19,747 bases of DNA from CAIWXH01 sp964555675 (GCA_964555675.1 CAZKTU010000112.1:1-19747); one strand, 5' to 3'. Counted from the stretch's first letter, positions 1 through 7,429 are shown. Notes: generated by a model from the letters alone, not told the origin. Made by a program: numbers and translations.

Positions 1-59
1 TGCAGAGCGCCCCCGGCCAGGGAACGACCTTCCACGTCTGGCTGCCCAGGGCCGGCTAG
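1..59 (+). CDS. Sensor histidine kinase, C-terminal end only (partial)
   Basis: Only the last 18 residues are visible. They read in frame from base 3 to a TAG at 57-59 and contain GQGTTFHVWLPRAG. A Gly-x-Gly-Thr-x-Phe-x-Val-x-Leu-Pro ending is typical of the last strand of the HATPase_c domain (G2 box) of sensor histidine kinases, which bind ATP and phosphorylate a response regulator. Everything upstream lies outside the window, so sensor domains and partner cannot be named. The gene converges on aat across about 185 bases of non-coding DNA. The family call depends on this short tail alone. Confidence 0.7.
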   Translation, partial: QSAPGQGTTFHVWLPRAG

Positions 60-90
60 ATGTGCCAGCCAGAAGTCCTTTGCCAGTTCT

Positions 91-165
91 GACCAAAGAC
101 CAGTGACCAAGGACCAAGGCCGGGCTCCTGCTGACCGGTTGGTCTTTGGTCTTTCGTCGTTGGTC
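91..165. repeat. Inverted repeat built from tandem heptamers (GACCAAR type)
   Basis: The left arm (91-118) is four 7-base units: GACCAAA, GACCAGT, GACCAAG, GACCAAG. The right arm (139-165) is the inverse complement of nearly four more. Over 27 bp the arms match at 22 positions, and two mismatches would be G-U pairs in RNA; the loop is 21 bases. It lies between the stop of the plus-strand kinase and the stop of minus-strand aat, so it could be a bidirectional terminator, although no U-tract follows either arm. A seven-base period cannot maintain a reading frame, so it is non-coding. The same design with a different heptamer occurs at 17671-17736. Confidence 0.8.
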
Positions 166-206
166 GCAACCAGACAGGCACTTCCGGGAAGCTGTAGTTT
201 CGGGCT

Positions 207-223
207 GGGGCCGTAAGTGGCCC
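207..223 (-). terminator. Possible terminator hairpin after aat (no U-tract)
   Basis: A GGGCC / GGCCC stem with a six-base loop (208-223) lies about 20 bases beyond the aat stop codon. It is compact and GC-rich but has no T-run in the minus direction. It resembles the hairpin at 13494-13514, which lies after the last gene of another minus-strand operon. A termination or 3'-end stabilising role is inferred from position only. Confidence 0.35.
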
Positions 224-244
224 GCTCTATCTGGGCGCCTGTTG

Positions 245-826
245 TTAGAAGCGCGCTTCGACCCGCAGGGCGGCCCGTAGGCGCCGGTGGTACTCGGCGC
301 GGCTGATCTCGATCGTGCCGAACTGCAGCATGTGCTCGCCGACGATATACTGCGAGTCGAGCAGCACGAAGCCGCCGGCGCGCAGCCGCTCGACCAGGTG
401 GACCAGGGCCACCTTGCTGGCGTCGCGCTCGTGGTGGAACATGCTCTCGCCGGCGAACAGGCCGCCGATGGCGACCCCGTAGAGCCCGCCGACCATGTGG
501 CCCTCGCGCCAGCACTCGACGCAGTGGGCGTGGCCGAGGCGGTGCAGCTCGCTGTAGGCCGCGACCATCTCGCCGCCGATCCAGGTGCTCTCGCGTCCAG
601 GGGCGGGGCTGGCGCAGGCCCGCATCACTTCGGCGAAGGCCGTGTTATAGCGCACCTCGAAGCGCCCGCTGCGCACGGTGCGGGCCAGGCGGCTGGGCAC
701 GCGGAAGCCGTCGAGGGGGATGATCGCCCTGATCGCCGGCTCGTACCAGCCGATCGCGCCGTCCTCGTCGGCCATCGGGAAGATGCCCTGGCTGTAGGCC
801 GCGATCAGCAGCTCGGGCGTGAGCAC
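245..826 (-). CDS. aat: Leucyl/phenylalanyl-tRNA--protein transferase
   Basis: Aat moves Leu or Phe from aminoacyl-tRNA onto N-terminal Arg/Lys of proteins, creating N-degrons for ClpS/ClpAP. The 193-residue product opens with TPELLIAAYSQGIFPMAD and GWYEP, the family's N-terminal signature, and carries STWIGGEMVAAYSELHRLGHAHCVE, here seen at mid-protein as WIGGEM...YSELHRLGHAHC...E. This is followed by GGLYGVAIGGLFAGESMF and a C-terminal LLDSQY segment. It is the short form; E. coli Aat is about 230 residues. I chose GTG at 826 because the conserved region begins at once and the upstream stop is only two bases away (829-831). It is the last gene of the purL operon. Translational coupling to the membrane protein gene is likely. 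Confidence 0.93.
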   Translation of the reverse strand: MLTPELLIAAYSQGIFPMADEDGAIGWYEPAIRAIIPLDGFRVPSRLARTVRSGRFEVRYNTAFAEVMRACASPAPGRESTWIGGEMVAAYSELHRLGHAHCVECWREGHMVGGLYGVAIGGLFAGESMFHHERDASKVALVHLVERLRAGGFVLLDSQYIVGEHMLQFGTIEISRAEYHRRLRAALRVEARF

Positions 827-828
827 GG

Positions 829-1533
829 CTACTGGTGGCTCAGCCGGCTGATCCCGCCGGTGACAATCTGGCCCGCCCAGGCCAGCAGGCCCACGCTGGT
901 GACCAGGCCGGCCGCGATGGCCCAGGTCTGCCCATCGAGCAGCAGGGCCAGCCAGAGGGGCGCGCCCAGCAGGCCGTGGATCAGCAGGCTGATCAGCAGC
1001 ACCGAGGGCAGCACCGCGAAGAGCATGCTCGGCCAGGCGAAGCGGTGGACCGCCAGCAGCACATAGAGCAGGCCGTACGAGATCAGGCCGGACATGATCG
1101 CGGCGAGCAGCGGCTCGCTGAAGCCCAGGGGCAGGCTCGAGCCGTTGTAGGCCCAGGTCTGCGTGCGCAGGCCCAGGGTTTCGATCAGCAGGTGGTAGAG
1201 CAGGAAGATCAGGTAGGTGAGCACGCCGGTCAGGGCGCCGGGGAACCACCAGCGGGTGGTGAAGAGGAAGAAGACCACCAGGGCGGGCATGGTGTAGTAC
1301 CACCCCGCGCCCAACAGCACCGGCAGCGGCACCGGCTGCCCGAGCAGCGTCTGGACCGTGGGCAGGTCGAGGTTGTAGCTGACGCCGTAGAGCACGCGCC
1401 AGAGGGGCGAGGCCAGGGCCCCGATATGGCCGGCGAGGATGGCGAAGAGGTAGAGCGGGGTGCGCTGGGCCCAGGCCAGGTAGGCCCCCAGCCCGTAGCA
1501 CACGATCAGGAGCAGCGTCGCTGCGAGTTCCAT
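829..1533 (-). CDS. Multi-pass membrane protein of unknown function
   Basis: I do not recognise this 234-residue protein. It is strongly hydrophobic, with about seven or eight probable membrane segments. These include residues 1-21, one around PLYLFAILAGHIGALASPLW, one around MPALVVFFLFTTRWWF, one around LTYLIFLLYHLLIETLG, and three or four towards the C-terminus. Loops are short and there is no obvious enzyme motif or signal peptide beyond the first span. ATG 1533 was chosen, with GGAG eleven bases upstream. A GTG at 1551 would overlap the upstream stop (1542-1544) and adds six residues. It sits between the DUF1444 gene and aat with gaps of 8 and 2 bases, so it is co-transcribed. The operon gives no clear hint of its substrate. 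Confidence 0.8.
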   Translation of the reverse strand: MELAATLLLIVCYGLGAYLAWAQRTPLYLFAILAGHIGALASPLWRVLYGVSYNLDLPTVQTLLGQPVPLPVLLGAGWYYTMPALVVFFLFTTRWWFPGALTGVLTYLIFLLYHLLIETLGLRTQTWAYNGSSLPLGFSEPLLAAIMSGLISYGLLYVLLAVHRFAWPSMLFAVLPSVLLISLLIHGLLGAPLWLALLLDGQTWAIAAGLVTSVGLLAWAGQIVTGGISRLSHQ

Positions 1534-1541
1534 AGGTTCGG

Positions 1542-2351
1542 CTACTCCCACTCGTATTCGCGGATCTGGCCGCCTTTGATCGTGAAGAGCTGATCGGTCA
1601 GGCCGTTGGCCTGCTCGACGGCCTCGCGCTGGATCTGGTGGGCCACAGCCGTGAGGATTGTGCGGTCGGAGTCGCTGAAGATGATCAAGAAGTCGCGGTT
1701 GGGGATGCCGATCACCATGGACCCCGGGATCTGGCCGCGCCAGGCCTCGATCAGGTCGGGCAGCAGCAGCCGTGTGGCGTCGAAGCCGTCCTGGGCGTTG
1801 AAGATGATCAGGCGCTGGGCGCCCTCGCCGGTGGTGGTGTGCTCGCCCCGCTCGGCGGTGCGCCGGCGCAGGTTGGCCATGGCCTGCTCGTGCAGCTCGT
1901 GCTCGGCCAGGCCCCAGCGCTCGAGGTGCTGCTCATTGATATAGGCCAGGCTGCTCGGCTCCTCGATCACATAGCTGATGATCAGGTCGGCCAGGAAGGG
2001 CCTGTAGACGATCAGCGGCAGGCTGCGCTCGCGCAGGTTCGCCAGCAGGCCGATCGGCTTGAGCATGGGGTAGACGCGCTCGCGCAGCTGCTCGAAGCTG
2101 CTGATCGTGCGCGCCGCGTCGTAGTTGCGCAGCGAGCGGATCAGGGTGTCGGCGACGGTGGTCAGCTCGCCCGGGTGGCGGGCATAGGCGTTATAGAAGT
2201 TGTGGACGCTGAGCGACAGCTCGCTCTGGCCGACGCGCAGCTTCAGGTTCAGCCCCTCGCGCTCGCGCACCTCGATGCCGTCCTCGGCCCGCAGGCGGGC
2301 CTCCATCTCCGCGGCAAAGCCGTCGGGGTCAAGCAGAGCCCCGTCGCTCAT
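1542..2351 (-). CDS. DUF1444 (YtpQ-like) family protein
   Basis: This 269-residue cytosolic protein has no known biochemical role. It resembles the DUF1444/YtpQ family of Firmicutes. Shared features by eye are the FNAQDGFDATRLLLPDL segment (compare FxAxDGYDASRIL in YtpQ), the following IGIPNRDFLIIFSDSD segment, and an upstream region with PLIVYRPFLADLIISYVIEE. No signal peptide or membrane segment is visible. The start ATG at 2351 overlaps the purL stop as ATGA, so translation is probably coupled to purL. The neighbourhood suggests only a housekeeping context. The family assignment comes from memory of YtpQ, not from an alignment. Confidence 0.8.
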   Translation of the reverse strand: MSDGALLDPDGFAAEMEARLRAEDGIEVREREGLNLKLRVGQSELSLSVHNFYNAYARHPGELTTVADTLIRSLRNYDAARTISSFEQLRERVYPMLKPIGLLANLRERSLPLIVYRPFLADLIISYVIEEPSSLAYINEQHLERWGLAEHELHEQAMANLRRRTAERGEHTTTGEGAQRLIIFNAQDGFDATRLLLPDLIEAWRGQIPGSMVIGIPNRDFLIIFSDSDRTILTAVAHQIQREAVEQANGLTDQLFTIKGGQIREYEWE

Positions 2352-5323
2352 AGCTCCATCCCATCTAGGCCCGATTGCCAGCTGCCCCTGAGGGCGGCGG
2401 CCCCGAGTGTCACGACGGCCTGCTCGCCGGCCCGTAGCGCCAGCTCGGCCTCGGGGATCACGACGCCGACGCGGGCCAGGGCCACGCCGGCCAGGGCCGC
2501 CTCGAAGGCCACAATATCGTCGGGGGCGACCTCGACCAGGAAGCGGCTGGGCGTCTCGCTGAAGAGGGCGACCAGGGCGCCCTCGGCCCCGGGCGAGGTC
2601 GCGCCCGCGGGCAGTGCCGCGGCAATGTCGAGACTGAGGCCCAGGTCGCCGGCGATCACCATCTCGGCGGCGGCGACGGCCAGGCCGCCCTCGCTGAGGT
2701 CGTGGCAGGCCCGCACCAGGCCCGCCCTGATCGCCCCGTGCAGCGCCGCGAAGCTCGCCTTCGCGGCGGCGAGGTCGACCCTGGGCACATCGGGCGCCAG
2801 GGCGGCCGCGCCCTCGGCCACGAGGGCCAGGTGGCTCCCGCCAAGCTCGGCCCTGGTGGCGCCGACCAGATAGACCGCGCTGCCGGGCTGCTTCAGGTCC
2901 ATCGTCACGCTGCGACGCACGTCGGGCACGTGGGCCAGGGCCGAGATCAGCAGGGTGGGCGGGATGGCCACGCGGGCCCCCGTCGCGTCGCGGTACTCGT
3001 TGTTGAGGCTGTCCTTGCCCGAGATGAAGGGCGTGCCGAAGGCCACGGCGGCGTCGTAGCAGCCCGCGGCGGCGCGCACCAGGCCGGCCATGCGGTCGGG
3101 CTGTCGCGGGTCGCCCCAGCAGAAGTTGTCTAGGATGGCGGTGCGCCCGGGGTCGCCGCCCACGGCCACCACATTGCGCAGGGCCTCGTCGACGGCGGCC
3201 AGGGCCATCCAGTACGGGTCGACGCGGCCGTAGTTCGGGTTCACCCCGTTGCCGATCGCCAGACCCTCCAGGGTGTGGGGCAGGGGCTGCAGCACCGCGG
3301 CGTCGCCGGGCCCGTCCGAGCGGACGCCCACCAGCGGCTTGACCACCGTCGCGCCGCGCACCTCGTGGTCGTAGGTGCGCACGATGCGCTCCTTCGAGGC
3401 GATGTTGGGGTGGGCGAGCAGGCGCAGCAGCAGCTCGGGCGCGGAGGCCAGGCGGCCCGCCGTGGGGGCGGCATCCGTCGCCTCTCGGTCGCCCCCGGCC
3501 CAGGCGGCCAGCAGCAGGCGCTGGGGGCGCCCGTCGTGCAAGAACTCCATCTTCAGATCGACGACGGTCGCCCCGGCATGGGTGACGCGCAGCCTGCCGT
3601 CGTCGGTGTAGCTGCCGATCACGCTGGCCTCGACATCCTCGCCGGCGCAGAGGGCCAGGAAGGCGGGCAGCGCGGCGGGCGGCACGGCGAGGACCATGCG
3701 CTCCTGGGCCTCTGAGAGCCAGACCTCCCAGGGCTGCAGGCCGGCGTATTTGCGGGGCACGTGCTCGAGCTCGACCGCGGCGCCGCACTCGGCGCCCATC
3801 TCGCCGACCGCCGACGAGAGGCCGCCGGCGCCGCAGTCGGTGATCGCCGAGTAGAGGCGGCGGTCGCGGGCCTGCAGCAGCACGTCGAGCAGCTTCTTCT
3901 CGGTGATCGGGTCGCCGATCTGTACGGCGCTGCCGACCGTGGCGGCGGTGTCGTGGGTCAGCTCGATGCTGCTGAAGGTGGCCCCGTGGATGCCGTCGCG
4001 GCCGGTGCGCCCGCCCAGCACGACCACGGCGTCGCCGGGCTGCACATTGCGCGGGTGGAGCCCGCGCGGGGCGATCCCCACCGTGCCGGCGTAGACCAGG
4101 GGGTTGGCCGTGTAGCCGGGGTCGAAGAGCACGGCCCCGTTGACGGTGGGGATGCCGAGCTTGTTGCCGTAGTCGCGCACGCCCGCCACCACGCCCGCGG
4201 CGACGCGGCGCGGGTGCAGCACGCCGGGCAGCAGCTCCTCGGGGGGCGTGTCGGGCATGCCGAAGCAGAGCACGTCGGTGTTGGCGATCGGCTCGGCGCT
4301 CACCCCGAGTACGTCGCGGATAACCCCGCCGACGCCCGTGTTGGCCCCGCCGAAGGGCTCGAGGGCGCTCGGGTGGTTGTGGGTCTCTACTTTGATCGAG
4401 ACCTCGTAGCCGTCGCTGAAGGCAATAATCCCCGCGTTGTCGACGAAGGCGCTCAGCACCCACTCGTCGCCGCGCGCCGCCAGCACCCGCTCGGTGGCCA
4501 CCATCAAAAACGTCTTGATCAGGCTGTCGATCTCGGCCTCACCCTGCTCGAGCATCGCGAGCATGGGGTAGAGGGCCGGGTCGTATCCGAGGTCGCCCGC
4601 GCCCCTGGTCGGTGTGTTTGCGCTGTAGCGCACCCGCGCCTTGAAGCTCTTGTGGCTACAGTGCTCGCTCCAGGTCTGGGCGATCGTCTCGAGCTCGCCG
4701 TCGGTCGGGTCGCGGCCGATGCCGGCGAAGTAGTCGCGCACGACCCGCATCTCGGCCAGGTCGAGGGCGAGGATGCCCTCGCGGCTGATCCGCAGCAGCT
4801 CCTGGTCGTCGGCGGCCCGCAGCGGGACGAGGGCGACCCGCGGGGCGGCCTCGGCGGGGGGGGTGATCAGGGCGGTGTAGAAGGCGAGCCGCTCGTCGAG
4901 GCTCTGGCCGGGGGTGTAGGCCAGGGTCGTCTGGACGAGGTCGATCGCCAACTCGGCGCCGCGGGCCGCGGGGCTGACCCCGGCGGGCAGCAGGTGGCGG
5001 CGCAGGGCGCGGGCCTGCGTAAGGGCGGCCTCGCCGAGGCGCCGGGCGCCCGCGACGATGCTCTCGCCCTCGTTATCGGTGACGCCCGGCCTATAGGCGA
5101 CCTCGAGCACGCTGGCTGCGGCGGGCGGCGGCTCTGTGGCGAGGGCGGCGCGGGTCAGGGGAAGCCAGGTGGCGGTCTGCACGACGGGGTCGTGGAGCAG
5201 GCCGGCGACCAGGCGCGCCACGGCGGCATCAGCGAGGTCGGGCCCGGCGAGCAGGTAGAGCGCCTGGACGGACTCGCCCGGGGCGGGCTCGCGCGGGGCG
5301 ACAATCACAAGGAACTGGGGCAT
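2348..5323 (-). CDS. purL: Phosphoribosylformylglycinamidine synthase, PurL with N-terminal PurS-like extension
   Basis: This is the ATP-dependent amidotransferase synthetase of purine biosynthesis, converting FGAR to FGAM with ammonia from a glutaminase subunit. The 991-residue product is longer than the stand-alone small PurL (about 740). Residues 1 to about 175 look like two PurS-type modules, the second carrying YRPGVTDNEGESI (77-89). The synthetase core follows, with TWSEHCSHKSF (217-227), ETHNHPSALEPFGGANTGVGG (313-333), a second half containing GNGVNPNYGR and the SGKDSLNNEY segment, and a C-terminal DLSEGGLAVAAAEM motif. There is no glutaminase domain, so a separate PurQ is expected elsewhere. 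ATG 5323 has GAGGGAG at 5329-5335 and a sigma-70-type promoter upstream. It is the first gene of a four-gene operon. Confidence 0.95.
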   Translation of the reverse strand: MPQFLVIVAPREPAPGESVQALYLLAGPDLADAAVARLVAGLLHDPVVQTATWLPLTRAALATEPPPAAASVLEVAYRPGVTDNEGESIVAGARRLGEAALTQARALRRHLLPAGVSPAARGAELAIDLVQTTLAYTPGQSLDERLAFYTALITPPAEAAPRVALVPLRAADDQELLRISREGILALDLAEMRVVRDYFAGIGRDPTDGELETIAQTWSEHCSHKSFKARVRYSANTPTRGAGDLGYDPALYPMLAMLEQGEAEIDSLIKTFLMVATERVLAARGDEWVLSAFVDNAGIIAFSDGYEVSIKVETHNHPSALEPFGGANTGVGGVIRDVLGVSAEPIANTDVLCFGMPDTPPEELLPGVLHPRRVAAGVVAGVRDYGNKLGIPTVNGAVLFDPGYTANPLVYAGTVGIAPRGLHPRNVQPGDAVVVLGGRTGRDGIHGATFSSIELTHDTAATVGSAVQIGDPITEKKLLDVLLQARDRRLYSAITDCGAGGLSSAVGEMGAECGAAVELEHVPRKYAGLQPWEVWLSEAQERMVLAVPPAALPAFLALCAGEDVEASVIGSYTDDGRLRVTHAGATVVDLKMEFLHDGRPQRLLLAAWAGGDREATDAAPTAGRLASAPELLLRLLAHPNIASKERIVRTYDHEVRGATVVKPLVGVRSDGPGDAAVLQPLPHTLEGLAIGNGVNPNYGRVDPYWMALAAVDEALRNVVAVGGDPGRTAILDNFCWGDPRQPDRMAGLVRAAAGCYDAAVAFGTPFISGKDSLNNEYRDATGARVAIPPTLLISALAHVPDVRRSVTMDLKQPGSAVYLVGATRAELGGSHLALVAEGAAALAPDVPRVDLAAAKASFAALHGAIRAGLVRACHDLSEGGLAVAAAEMVIAGDLGLSLDIAAALPAGATSPGAEGALVALFSETPSRFLVEVAPDDIVAFEAALAGVALARVGVVIPEAELALRAGEQAVVTLGAAALRGSWQSGLDGMEL

Positions 5324-5354
5324 TGCGACTCCCTCTGATGCGTGCTGGCGCCCG

Positions 5355-5384
5355 ATTGTAGCCGATTGCCCGTGGGCGCGTCAA
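5355..5384 (-). promoter_or_regulatory. Sigma-70-type promoter for purL
   Basis: On the minus strand TTGACG (5384-5379) is followed after 18 bases by TACAAT (5360-5355). The match to TTGACA/TATAAT is ten of twelve positions. The predicted transcript start is near 5348, leaving a leader of about 25 bases before the purL ATG, with the ribosome binding site inside it. No riboswitch would fit in so short a leader. Confidence 0.7.
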
Positions 5385-5407
5385 GGCAGCCCCGCGCGAG
5401 TGCGCTG

Positions 5408-5416
5408 TGCTATAAT
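5408..5416 (+). promoter_or_regulatory. Extended -10 promoter for the transaldolase operon
   Basis: TGCTATAAT at 5408-5416 is a perfect -10 hexamer with the TGn extension. No good -35 lies 16-18 bases upstream, as expected for extended -10 promoters. Transcription would begin near 5423, about 36 bases before the ATG at 5459. It diverges from the purL promoter, and the two core elements do not overlap. Confidence 0.7.
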
Positions 5417-5458
5417 GCGCCGGTACCGCTGTCAGCGCGTTTGTGAGGAGGACCGGGG

Positions 5459-6106
5459 ATGCAGCTCTATCTGGATACGGCGAACCTCGACGAGATCCGC
5501 GAGGCCGCCAGCTGGGGTGTGCTCAGCGGGGTGACCACCAACCCGACGCTGATCGCCCGCGAGAAGGGCTCTGACTTCAAGGCCACCATCAGCGAGATTG
5601 CCACCCTCGTCGATGGCCCGATCAGCGCCGAGACAATTTCGCTCGAGGCCGACGGCATGATCAGCGAAGGCATCGAGTACGCGGCCTGGCACCCCAATGT
5701 CATCGTCAAGGTGCCCAGCACCACCGAGGGCCTGAAGGCGGTCTACCAACTCGCTAGGCGCGGCATCCGCACTAACGTCACCCTCTGCTTCAACGCGAGC
5801 CAGGCCCTGATGGCCGCCCGCGCCGGGGCCTTCATCATCAGCCCCTTCATCGGCCGCGTCGACGACACGGGCGTCGAGGGTATGCAGCTCATCCGCGAGA
5901 TCGCCACCATCTATAGCCAGGACCCCGAGATCTCCACCAAGATTCTCTCGGCCTCGATCCGCAGCCCGCGCCATATCATCGATTCGGCCATCGCCGGCGC
6001 CGATATCGCCACCTGCCCGTTCAAGGTGCTCCAGCAGGCCATGCGCCACCCGCTCACCGACAAGGGCATCGAGCAGTTCCTGGCCGACTGGAAGGCGCGC
6101 GCCTGA
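5459..6106 (+). CDS. tal: Transaldolase, small TalC type
   Basis: This pentose phosphate pathway enzyme transfers dihydroxyacetone from sedoheptulose-7-phosphate to glyceraldehyde-3-phosphate. The 215-residue protein is the compact TalC/MipB form. It has LYLDTANLDEI at the start, GVTTNPTL (24-31), the Schiff-base lysine K84 in NVIVKVPST, and SASIRSPRHI (164-173). Two positions separate transaldolase from fructose-6-phosphate aldolase in this family. Here they are E58 (E. coli FSA has Gln59) and F130 in SPFIGRVD (FSA has Tyr131), so transaldolase is favoured. GAGGAGG at 5445-5451 lies 7 bases before the ATG, and an extended -10 promoter lies upstream. The kinase gene follows after 31 bases, probably in the same operon. 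Confidence 0.94.
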   Translation: MQLYLDTANLDEIREAASWGVLSGVTTNPTLIAREKGSDFKATISEIATLVDGPISAETISLEADGMISEGIEYAAWHPNVIVKVPSTTEGLKAVYQLARRGIRTNVTLCFNASQALMAARAGAFIISPFIGRVDDTGVEGMQLIREIATIYSQDPEISTKILSASIRSPRHIIDSAIAGADIATCPFKVLQQAMRHPLTDKGIEQFLADWKARA

Positions 6107-6137
6107 GGGGTATCCGCTCTCATTCACACCAAATGGT

Positions 6138-7052
6138 ATGGACGGCACTCGACCACTGATGCTCGGGCTGGTTGGCGACAGCGCCGCGGGCAAGACAACC
6201 CTGGTGCGTGGCGTTGTGCGCCTGCTGGGCCACAACGGCGTGACGCCTATCAGCCTCGACGACTACCACCGCTTCTCGCGGGCCGATCTCGTCGCCCAGG
6301 GGCTGACGGCGGCCGACCCGGCGGCCAATAACCTCGAGCTGATGGCCGAGCATCTCGCGACCCTGCGGGCCGGCGGGAGCATCCGCAAGCCGGTCTACGA
6401 CCACCGCAGCGGCACCCTGCGCGGCCCCGAGACGGTCGCGGCCACGGGCCTGGTGATCGCCTACGGTATGCTCACCCTGACCCCGCCGAGCCTGGCCGCG
6501 CTGTTCGACCTGACGGTCTACCTCGAGCCCGACCAGGCCATGCGCCAGGCCTGGCGCCTCGAGCGCGATGTGCGCGAGCGGGGCTACAGCGCCGAGCAGG
6601 TCGCCGCCCGCGAGGCCGACCGCGAGCGCGACGCGGCCCGCTTCGTCGTGGTGCAGCGCCCCAGGGCCGACCTGCTCGTGCGCTTCCACGGCGCCCCCGA
6701 CGCCGACCCGACCCGGCTGGCCGTCGAGCTGATCATCAGGCGCAACGGCTCCCAGGGCGCCCTCGCGCCCGCCCTCGACAGCCTGGCCGAGGCCGGGCTC
6801 CCCGGCCTTGCGCTCGCCCCTGCGATCACCGACGACGATGGCTGTTTGGCCGACCGGCTCGTCATCGAGGCCGACATCAGCCCCGCCACCGCCGCCGCCG
6901 CCGCCGCCCTGATCGGCGACGGCCTCAGCCTGCCCCGGCCTCTCGACTTCGCGGCCCTCGGCCAGATCCGCGGCCCCGCCTCGACCCAGCACAGCCGCTC
7001 CCTCGCCCTCACCCAGCTGCTGATCGTGCGCCGCCTGGCCACCGCCGGTTAG
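6138..7052 (+). CDS. Phosphoribulokinase/uridine-kinase-family P-loop kinase
   Basis: This 304-residue P-loop kinase resembles class II (cyanobacterial/plant) phosphoribulokinase. It has Walker A GDSAAGKT (13-20), LDDYHRFSRADL with the catalytic-type Asp (D41/D42), DPAANNLELM (60-69), IRKPVYDHRSG (82-92) and WRLERDVRERGYS (139-151). The segment that normally reads EGLH is IAYGML (107-112), so the acidic residue expected there is a Tyr. The C-terminal 110 residues are alanine-rich and diverge from plant PRK, but their length suits a PRK-like C-terminal domain. No clear Shine-Dalgarno sequence precedes ATG 6138, and M8 (6159) is an alternative start. True ribulose-5-phosphate activity would imply a Calvin cycle. 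A kinase acting on another sugar phosphate or nucleoside is equally possible. Confidence 0.8.
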   Translation: MDGTRPLMLGLVGDSAAGKTTLVRGVVRLLGHNGVTPISLDDYHRFSRADLVAQGLTAADPAANNLELMAEHLATLRAGGSIRKPVYDHRSGTLRGPETVAATGLVIAYGMLTLTPPSLAALFDLTVYLEPDQAMRQAWRLERDVRERGYSAEQVAAREADRERDAARFVVVQRPRADLLVRFHGAPDADPTRLAVELIIRRNGSQGALAPALDSLAEAGLPGLALAPAITDDDGCLADRLVIEADISPATAAAAAALIGDGLSLPRPLDFAALGQIRGPASTQHSRSLALTQLLIVRRLATAG

Positions 7053-7080
7053 TGGCTCGCTCGTCGCTGGCGGTTTGGTG

Positions 7081-7129
7081 TCAGATGGGGCCGACCGGCT
7101 TCTCGAAGAAGAGGCTCAGGGGGTCGTCC
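7081..7129 (-). CDS. C-terminal end of an unidentified gene, cut by the assembly gap
   Basis: Reading out of the gap on the minus strand gives DDPLSLFFEKPVGPI and a TGA at 7083-7081. The codons favour G/C at third positions like the neighbouring genes, and the stop lies 28 bases from the convergent end of the PRK-like gene. Both points fit a true gene end. Fifteen residues are not enough to name a family. It could be a short gene wholly inside the gap or the tail of a longer one. Confidence 0.45.
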
Positions 7130-7229
7130 NNNNNNNNNNNNNNNNNNNNNNNNNNNNNNNNNNNNNNNNNNNNNNNNNNNNNNNNNNNNNNNNNNNNNNN
7201 NNNNNNNNNNNNNNNNNNNNNNNNNNNNN
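7130..7229. other. Assembly gap (100 N)
   Basis: Exactly 100 undetermined bases, the usual placeholder for a gap of unknown size. It hides the start of the minus-strand gene ending at 7081 and whatever follows the 32-residue membrane protein. Confidence 0.99.
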
Positions 7230-7238
7230 TGGCGGGCC

Positions 7239-7337
7239 TTAGCGGGACTGTGAGCGGGCGTAGAGGCCGCCGGCGATCACCACGAGGGCGATCAGGGCGA
7301 CGCCGCCGGCGAACAGAAGGGTGAACAGTATAGCCAT
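7239..7337 (-). CDS. Small single-span membrane protein (32 residues)
   Basis: This short gene encodes MAILFTLLFAGG followed by a hydrophobic stretch (ALIALVVIAGGLY) and a basic, polar tail ARSQSR ending in TAA. The whole chain is one membrane segment of about 24 residues, with an N-out or tail-in arrangement likely because the positive charges are C-terminal. The ribosome binding site is excellent: AAAGGAG (7351-7345) seven bases before ATG 7337. It follows metK by 92 bases, across a strong hairpin, so it may be a sixth gene of the SAM-cycle operon or have its own transcript. I know no family for it. The start signal and clean membrane pattern argue that it is real. Confidence 0.6.
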   Translation of the reverse strand: MAILFTLLFAGGVALIALVVIAGGLYARSQSR

Positions 7338-7355
7338 CACGAGACTCCTTTCATT

Positions 7356-7404
7356 GCGCGCTGCTTGCTACCGGACGAGGGACAGCGTAGCAAAGGCAGC
7401 GCGC
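7356..7404. terminator. Strong hairpin between metK and the small membrane protein gene
   Basis: GCGCGCTGCTTGCTAC (7356-7371) pairs with 7387-7404 over 16 bp, with a two-base bulge and a 15-base loop. Read on the minus strand there is no T-run after it. On the plus strand CCTTTTC follows. It could end or attenuate the metK transcript, or protect its 3' end. It begins only five bases upstream of the small gene's AAAGGAG, so it could also affect that gene's translation. Confidence 0.55.
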
Positions 7405-7429
7405 CTTTTCAGGAGCCGAAAGGTGAAGG

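Noticed and set aside
1542..4463. Very long minus-strand frame continuing upstream of the DUF1444 gene
   Set aside because: The part above 2351 is an Arg-rich out-of-frame reading of purL. The true start is the ATG overlapping the purL stop.
3761..5338. Long open frame on the plus strand opposite purL
   Set aside because: High GC makes antisense frames long. Its translation is low-complexity and matches no family, while the minus-strand frame is plainly PurL.
5459..6106. Fructose-6-phosphate aldolase as the product
   Set aside because: Glu58 and Phe130 match transaldolase rather than the Gln/Tyr pair of the aldolase.
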